NCBI GenBank assembly: GCA_017550055.1
Contig: JAFYMM010000203.1
Coordinates: forward strand, 1-9,702
DNA from: Paludibacteraceae bacterium
GTDB lineage: Bacteria; Bacteroidota; Bacteroidia; Bacteroidales; Paludibacteraceae
DNA: 9,702 bases
Direction of reading: 5' to 3'
Within the stretch, counting starts at the first letter, position 1. Every line of letters begins with the position of its first letter. Made by a program: the position numbers and the translations under genes. This document shows positions 6,343-9,702 of this stretch, in pieces. The notes under the pieces were generated by a model. It ran no database searches. It saw only the letters and a list, made by a program, of their open reading frames with translations, and was not told where the DNA came from.

Positions 6343-7268
6343 GGGTTGAGGTGGGCTTTGAATGGAAGATTGACTTTAACGGATTGACCAGGTAGAAGTC
6401 TGTGATTGGGGTTTGGAATTTGTAGGTGAATTAGGAAAGAGTCGGGGTTGAGTTGTGAGTTTGAGAAAATGGTTGTGCCGATGACTGAGAGAGAGCTACT
6501 GTCGGCAAGTGTGATTGATATTTCGCGGGTTGATATTGTGCCAGGCTCTATGCTACGGAGGTAGTCTAATTCGGTAACGTTGAGGCTGATTTTCACGGTG
6601 TCGATATTGGTGATGGTCGCTAATAGAGATTTGCCACTAGGACCTACGAGAGTGCCGATGGTAGTGGTGTTTTCGTTGATAAATCCCGAAATAGGGGCGC
6701 GTATGATAGTGTAGTTGAGCGCGATTTTGGCTTGTGTTAAATCGGCTTCGCTCATTATGACTTCGGCTTTTGCGCTTTCGTGGGCAGCAATGGCGTTGTC
6801 TAAGTCTAATCGGCTAGCAGCATTTTGTTGGTATAGCAGTTTGATGCGAGCTAAATCGTGTTCGGTTTTTAGTTCTAAAGCTTTGCTTTTACTTACTTGG
6901 GCTTTAGTTTTTTCGACACGAGCTTTGTAAGAATTAGGGTCGATGGTGAAGAGTATGTCGTTTTTGTTGACATAATCACCTGAAGAAAAGTGAGTTTGTT
7001 GGAGGAAACCATCTATGCGCGCTTGAATTTCGACTTGTTGGTGAGCTTTGATTGTGCCGAAATATTCGCCATAGGTTTCGACCGTGTCGATTGTTGCAGG
7101 TTGTGCCTCTACGTTGGGAGGAGGCGTTATGGGCTTAATGCAAATGATTATGGCTTGCATTATGATGATAATGAGTGCTATGGCTATTAAAAGATAGTCA
7201 TGCCACATGGGGCGAGGTTTTCGCTCTTTGCAGTGATTGATGGTTTTGTGGTGTTTGTTGGTTTGCAT
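6339..7268 (-). CDS. Membrane-anchored periplasmic adaptor (HlyD/AcrA superfamily), short form
   Basis: This 309-aa adaptor would bridge an inner-membrane pump and the outer-membrane factor encoded immediately downstream. It has a basic cytoplasmic N-terminus (1-22), one membrane anchor at about 24-46 and no lipobox. The lipoyl domain follows in two halves: IQARIDGFLQQTHFSSGDYV (81-100) to LFTIDP (106-111), and IIRAPISGFINENTT (188-202). They flank an alpha-hairpin at about 112-182 rich in A, K and E. A beta-barrel runs to LLPGQSVKVNLPF at 291-303. The sequence style is AcrA/RND-like, but the chain stops right after the barrel, so the membrane-proximal domain of RND adaptors is missing. EmrA/AaeA-type adaptors, including the roughly 310-aa AaeA, also lack it. 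It may therefore pair with an MFS or FUSC-type pump, or be a truncated RND adaptor. An alternative start at M21 would lose only the cytoplasmic tail. Confidence 0.88.
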   Translation of the reverse strand: MQTNKHHKTINHCKERKPRPMWHDYLLIAIALIIIIMQAIIICIKPITPPPNVEAQPATIDTVETYGEYFGTIKAHQQVEIQARIDGFLQQTHFSSGDYVNKNDILFTIDPNSYKARVEKTKAQVSKSKALELKTEHDLARIKLLYQQNAASRLDLDNAIAAHESAKAEVIMSEADLTQAKIALNYTIIRAPISGFINENTTTIGTLVGPSGKSLLATITNIDTVKISLNVTELDYLRSIEPGTISTREISITLADSSSLSVIGTTIFSNSQLNPDSFLIHLQIPNPNHRLLPGQSVKVNLPFKAHLNP

Positions 7269-7305
7269 ATTTTGTATGGTTTTATGTTTGTAATAGAGTT
7301 AGATG

Positions 7306-7313
7306 CAAAGATA
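7306..7313 (-). promoter_or_regulatory. Possible -7 box for the adaptor/outer-membrane operon
   Basis: The complement reads TATCTTTG, a perfect TAnnTTTG. A start near 7299 would give a leader of about 30 bases. No TTTG or TTG is seen at the expected -33 position, so the promoter may need an activator or may be a chance match. Confidence 0.4.
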
Positions 7314-7355
7314 ATGCAAAAATGATGTTTTTTTGGTTTATAATTTTCTTTTGGT

Positions 7356-7387
7356 GTTGTGTAGATTGTAAATTTTGAGTATCTTTG
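7356..7387 (+). promoter_or_regulatory. Bacteroidota-type promoter for the AI-2E/M6 genes
   Basis: GTTG at 7356-7359 is a -33-like box and TATCTTTG at 7380-7387 is a perfect -7 box, 20 bases apart. Transcription would begin near 7394, leaving about 175 untranslated bases before the ATG at 7569. The same octamer occurs on the other strand at 7306-7313, so the spacer is a divergent promoter region. Confidence 0.6.
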
Positions 7388-7418
7388 CATGTTATATTGG
7401 TGTGGTGTTTGAAATTGT

Positions 7419-7443
7419 GAGTACACAATGAGAGTGGGTATTT
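7419..7443 (+). repeat. Leader repeat, copy 1
   Basis: These 25 bases (core TGAGAGTG at 7429-7436) match 7523-7547 at 22 of 25 positions. The copy is an imperfect dyad around GAG. It lies about 25 bases after the predicted transcription start. Confidence 0.7.
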
Positions 7444-7522
7444 TGCAGGTATGGTTATCCTATGATGAGGGTTGCTTGAAGGTTGCTGTATTCTATATTG
7501 AAATTTTGGAAATTTAACGGCT

Positions 7523-7547
7523 GAATACACACTGAGAGTGTGTATTT
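7523..7547 (+). repeat. Leader repeat, copy 2, perfect dyad
   Basis: AATACACACT (7524-7533) and its exact complement AGTGTGTATT (7537-7546) flank a GAG spacer. The copy is 104 bp from copy 1 and 22 bases before the AI-2E start. A run of eight T follows at 7556-7563 after a 9-base gap, so a weak intrinsic attenuator is possible; a protein-binding dyad is the other reading. Confidence 0.7.
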
Positions 7548-7568
7548 GAATTTAATTTTTTTTGTGTT

Positions 7569-8660
7569 ATGAAATATACTTTTGATAGAGTAGTTAGGCT
7601 AGTTATAGCGTTGGCTATTGTTGTTGGAATTGCACTGCTTGTGAATAGATTGAGTAGTGTGTTGTTGCCATTTTTGATTGGTTGGTTGTTGGCTTATTTG
7701 ATTCATCCGTTGGTGAAATTTGTGCAATATAAGGTGAAAGTGGGAAATCGTGGTGTGTCGATTTTTATTGCGTTGTTGTTTATTGTGATTGTGATTACGG
7801 GTTTGGGATTTGCGGTGATACCTGCGATGGTGAGCGAATTGCAACAGATTGCGGATTATAGATTGCTGATTACGAATCATATACCATTGAGTCTTACGGA
7901 TGATTCTTCGAGTTTAGGGGAACAGTTGGTGGGTTGGTTGTATGGTGTGGTAGAGGAGATTGATTTGGCAGCATGGTTGAATCCGGATGTAGTGAAGGGT
8001 ACGTTGGAGAGTTTGTTGCCAAGTGTGAAGGGATTGGTGTCGGGCACATGGGAGGCGATAGCGAGAGTGTTTGTGGTGTTCGTAGTATTTCTTTATGTGG
8101 TGTTTATTTTAATTGATTTTGAAAAGATAAATCGAGGTGCGAGAGAGATGATTCCGCCGAAGTATAGAGAGTTGGTGGAGGGAGTTTTTGAGGATTTGGA
8201 GAGCGGAATGAATCGTTATTTTCGTGGTCAGAGTTTGGTGGCGTTTATTGTTGGTGTGATGTTTGCTGTTGGTTTTAAGATTGTTGGCTTGCCAATGGCT
8301 ATTACGGTGGGTTTGTTTATTGGGGTGTTGAATCTTGTGCCTTACTTGCAGACGGTGGGTGTGGTGCCTGTGGTGTTGTTGTGTTTGGTGAAAAGTGCAG
8401 AGACAGGGCAGAGTTTTTGGTGGATATTGTTGGCTTGCTTCATAGTTTTTGTTGTGGTGCAAGGCATTCAGGATTTGTTTCTTGTGCCTAAGATTATGGG
8501 TAAGGCTATGGGATTGAATCCAGCTGTGATATTGTTGTCGCTTTCGATATGGGGTTCGTTGTTGGGTATTGTAGGTATGATTATAGCGTTGCCGATTACG
8601 ACGTTGTTGATTTCGTATTATAAGCGTTTTATTTTGAATAAAGAAGAGTTGCCATTGTAA
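7569..8660 (+). CDS. AI-2E family transporter (TqsA/PerM-like membrane protein)
   Basis: This 363-aa inner-membrane protein has the AI-2E_transport family layout of about eight membrane segments: roughly 8-26, 30-49, 63-86, a soluble or re-entrant stretch to 160, then 162-183, 222-240, 243-275, 285-306 and 318-350. Family signatures are PFLIGWLLAYLIHPLV (34-49), RYFRGQSLVAFIVG (216-229), GLFIGVLNLVPYLQ (248-261) and VPKIMGKAMGLNPAVILLSL (306-325), followed by WGSLLGIVGMIIALP. The family name comes from TqsA; other members act as sodium/proton antiporters, so autoinducer-2 export should not be assumed. Length and start are normal. It is probably co-transcribed with the M6 peptidase gene 14 bases downstream. 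The long leader with repeated dyads suggests regulated expression. Confidence 0.93.
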   Translation: MKYTFDRVVRLVIALAIVVGIALLVNRLSSVLLPFLIGWLLAYLIHPLVKFVQYKVKVGNRGVSIFIALLFIVIVITGLGFAVIPAMVSELQQIADYRLLITNHIPLSLTDDSSSLGEQLVGWLYGVVEEIDLAAWLNPDVVKGTLESLLPSVKGLVSGTWEAIARVFVVFVVFLYVVFILIDFEKINRGAREMIPPKYRELVEGVFEDLESGMNRYFRGQSLVAFIVGVMFAVGFKIVGLPMAITVGLFIGVLNLVPYLQTVGVVPVVLLCLVKSAETGQSFWWILLACFIVFVVVQGIQDLFLVPKIMGKAMGLNPAVILLSLSIWGSLLGIVGMIIALPITTLLISYYKRFILNKEELPL

Positions 8661-8674
8661 GATTAATTGAAGTT

Positions 8675-9702
8675 ATGAAAAGAATATTTGTTTTATTATT
8701 GAGCATTGTGTGTTGTGCATTGGGTGGTGTGTGGGCGGTGCCTGCGAAACCTATTGTGAAGACTTTAATTCAGCCTGATGGGTCGGAATTGAAGGTGAGA
8801 TTGGTGGGTGATGAGAATGGTCATTATTATATAACACCAGAGGGGAATGTCGTAGAGCAGGATAAAGATGGATGGTATGTTGTAGGCAATGGTCAGCAGA
8901 GAGAAGGCGAGAGATTGCAGATGCCGAGAAAAAGGGTGCATTCTTCAACTGTTGATGAGCAACGTCGTGCGCCACATCAGGCAGAGAGAGGTTTGGTGAT
9001 TTTGGTAGAGTTTAGTGATGTGAGTTTTTCGAAAACACGTCAGAATTTTGATGACTTGTTGAATAAAGAGGGATATAACTACAATGGAGCAACAGGGTCG
9101 GCACGTGATTATTTTAGAGATGCGTCGAATGGGCAATATGTGCCTGAATTTGATGTGTATGGACCATATAGACTTGATAGTGTGATGAGTTATTATGGTC
9201 AGAATGACAGAAGTGGTTTAGATATGCACCCCGACCAGATGGTAGTGGATGCAGTGGCTAAATTGGCATCGGATAGTCTTGTAGATATAAACTTTGCGGA
9301 TTACGATACTGATAATGACGGGTATATGGATAATTTATTTGTTTATTATGCGGGGTATGGTGAAAATGAAGGCGCACCAGAGAATTCGGTTTGGCCACAT
9401 GCTTGGGAGGTGTATGAAGAATATGTAAAAGGACAATTGGTTTATGATGGAAAACAGATAAAGGGGTATGCGTGTACTTCGGAATTGCAGGGTACGAGTG
9501 GTGTGTTGATGTGTGGTATAGGCACATTTTGTCATGAGTTTGGACACGTGTTGGGATTGCCAGATTTTTATGTAACGGATTATAGTTCGCAACATAAAAC
9601 ACTTGGAGATTGGGATATTATGGATGCAGGTGCGTATTTGAATGGAGGAAACACACCTCCAACATATTCGGCACATGAGCGATTTTATTTGGGATGGTTG
9701 AC
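8675..9702 (+). CDS. Secreted M6-family zinc metallopeptidase (immune inhibitor A-like), partial
   Basis: The 342 codons in the window are the N-terminal part; the gene continues beyond 9702. A signal peptide (MKR, then hydrophobic 4-20, likely cleavage after VWA at 19-21) is followed by a pro-region with QPDGSELKVRLVGDENGHYY (33-52), typical of M6 enzymes. The catalytic domain starts near 105. It has an EF-hand-like calcium loop D209-x-D211-x-D213-x-D215-G (DYDTDNDGYMD), the zinc helix H287-E-F-G-H291 followed by GLPD297, and a met-turn-like GDWDIM at 311-316, so the active site is intact. M6 enzymes are exported and cleave extracellular proteins. Whether this one carries a C-terminal type IX secretion tag cannot be seen. 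It probably shares a transcript with the AI-2E gene. Start at 8675 is the first ATG giving a signal peptide. Confidence 0.95.
   Translation, partial: MKRIFVLLLSIVCCALGGVWAVPAKPIVKTLIQPDGSELKVRLVGDENGHYYITPEGNVVEQDKDGWYVVGNGQQREGERLQMPRKRVHSSTVDEQRRAPHQAERGLVILVEFSDVSFSKTRQNFDDLLNKEGYNYNGATGSARDYFRDASNGQYVPEFDVYGPYRLDSVMSYYGQNDRSGLDMHPDQMVVDAVAKLASDSLVDINFADYDTDNDGYMDNLFVYYAGYGENEGAPENSVWPHAWEVYEEYVKGQLVYDGKQIKGYACTSELQGTSGVLMCGIGTFCHEFGHVLGLPDFYVTDYSSQHKTLGDWDIMDAGAYLNGGNTPPTYSAHERFYLGWL

Noticed and set aside
7451..7477. Short leader peptides (ATG at 7451 and 7463)
   Set aside because: Both frames stop within five codons and have no biased residue content that would suggest attenuation.
7282..7530. 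82-codon frame on the - strand in the divergent spacer
   Set aside because: It overlaps both predicted promoters and the leader dyads, and its peptide is Asn/His/Lys/Thr-rich without homology I recognise.
7524..7563. Strong intrinsic terminator before the AI-2E gene
   Set aside because: The T-run is separated from the stem by 9 bases and the stem is GC-poor; kept only as a possible attenuator.
9258..9676. Overlapping - strand frames of about 113 codons
   Set aside because: They are antisense to the M6 catalytic domain and lack motifs.

Overview
The window looks like chromosomal DNA from a member of the Bacteroidales (phylum Bacteroidota). It is AT-rich, its genes lack clear Shine-Dalgarno sequences, and promoter-like sites match the Bacteroidota -33 TTTG / -7 TAnnTTTG pattern. 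The gene families also fit (GxxExxY protein, WbpB-type dehydrogenase, two-unit periplasmic M16 peptidase, NodT/OprM-type lipoprotein, M6 peptidase). Genus cannot be fixed from the sequence alone. The + strand is G-rich over C even across minus-strand genes, which suggests it is the leading strand throughout.

Region 1 (1-1785, + strand) is the end of a surface-polysaccharide sugar-nucleotide locus. It holds the last codons of a DegT/WbpE-like aminotransferase, then a GxxExxY gene embedded in a cluster of direct and inverted repeats, then a full wbpB/wlbA-like UDP-GlcNAcA 3-dehydrogenase. WbpB and WbpE act in sequence to put a 3-amino group on UDP-N-acetylglucosaminuronate, so the GxxExxY unit appears to have been inserted between two functionally coupled genes. 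A perfect 16-bp bidirectional terminator ends the region.

Region 2 (1873-4677, - strand) is a large exported M16 zinc peptidase with intact HxxEH, a good Bacteroidota promoter and a nested dyad overlapping the -33 side. Region 3 (4678-4968) is non-coding and includes a tandem array of five 11-bp units.

Region 4 (4969-7268, - strand) is a two-gene, 4-bp-overlapping operon for a membrane-anchored periplasmic adaptor and a TolC-like outer-membrane lipoprotein. No inner-membrane pump is encoded beside them, and the adaptor ends where the membrane-proximal domain of RND adaptors would begin.

Region 5 (7269-7568) is a divergent control region with promoter-like sites on both strands and an unusually long leader carrying a repeated dyad. 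Region 6 (7569-9702, + strand) is an AI-2E-family membrane protein followed after 14 bp by a secreted M6 metallopeptidase that runs off the window end with its active site present.

The least explained parts are the GxxExxY repeat unit and the repeated dyad in the 7394-7568 leader.
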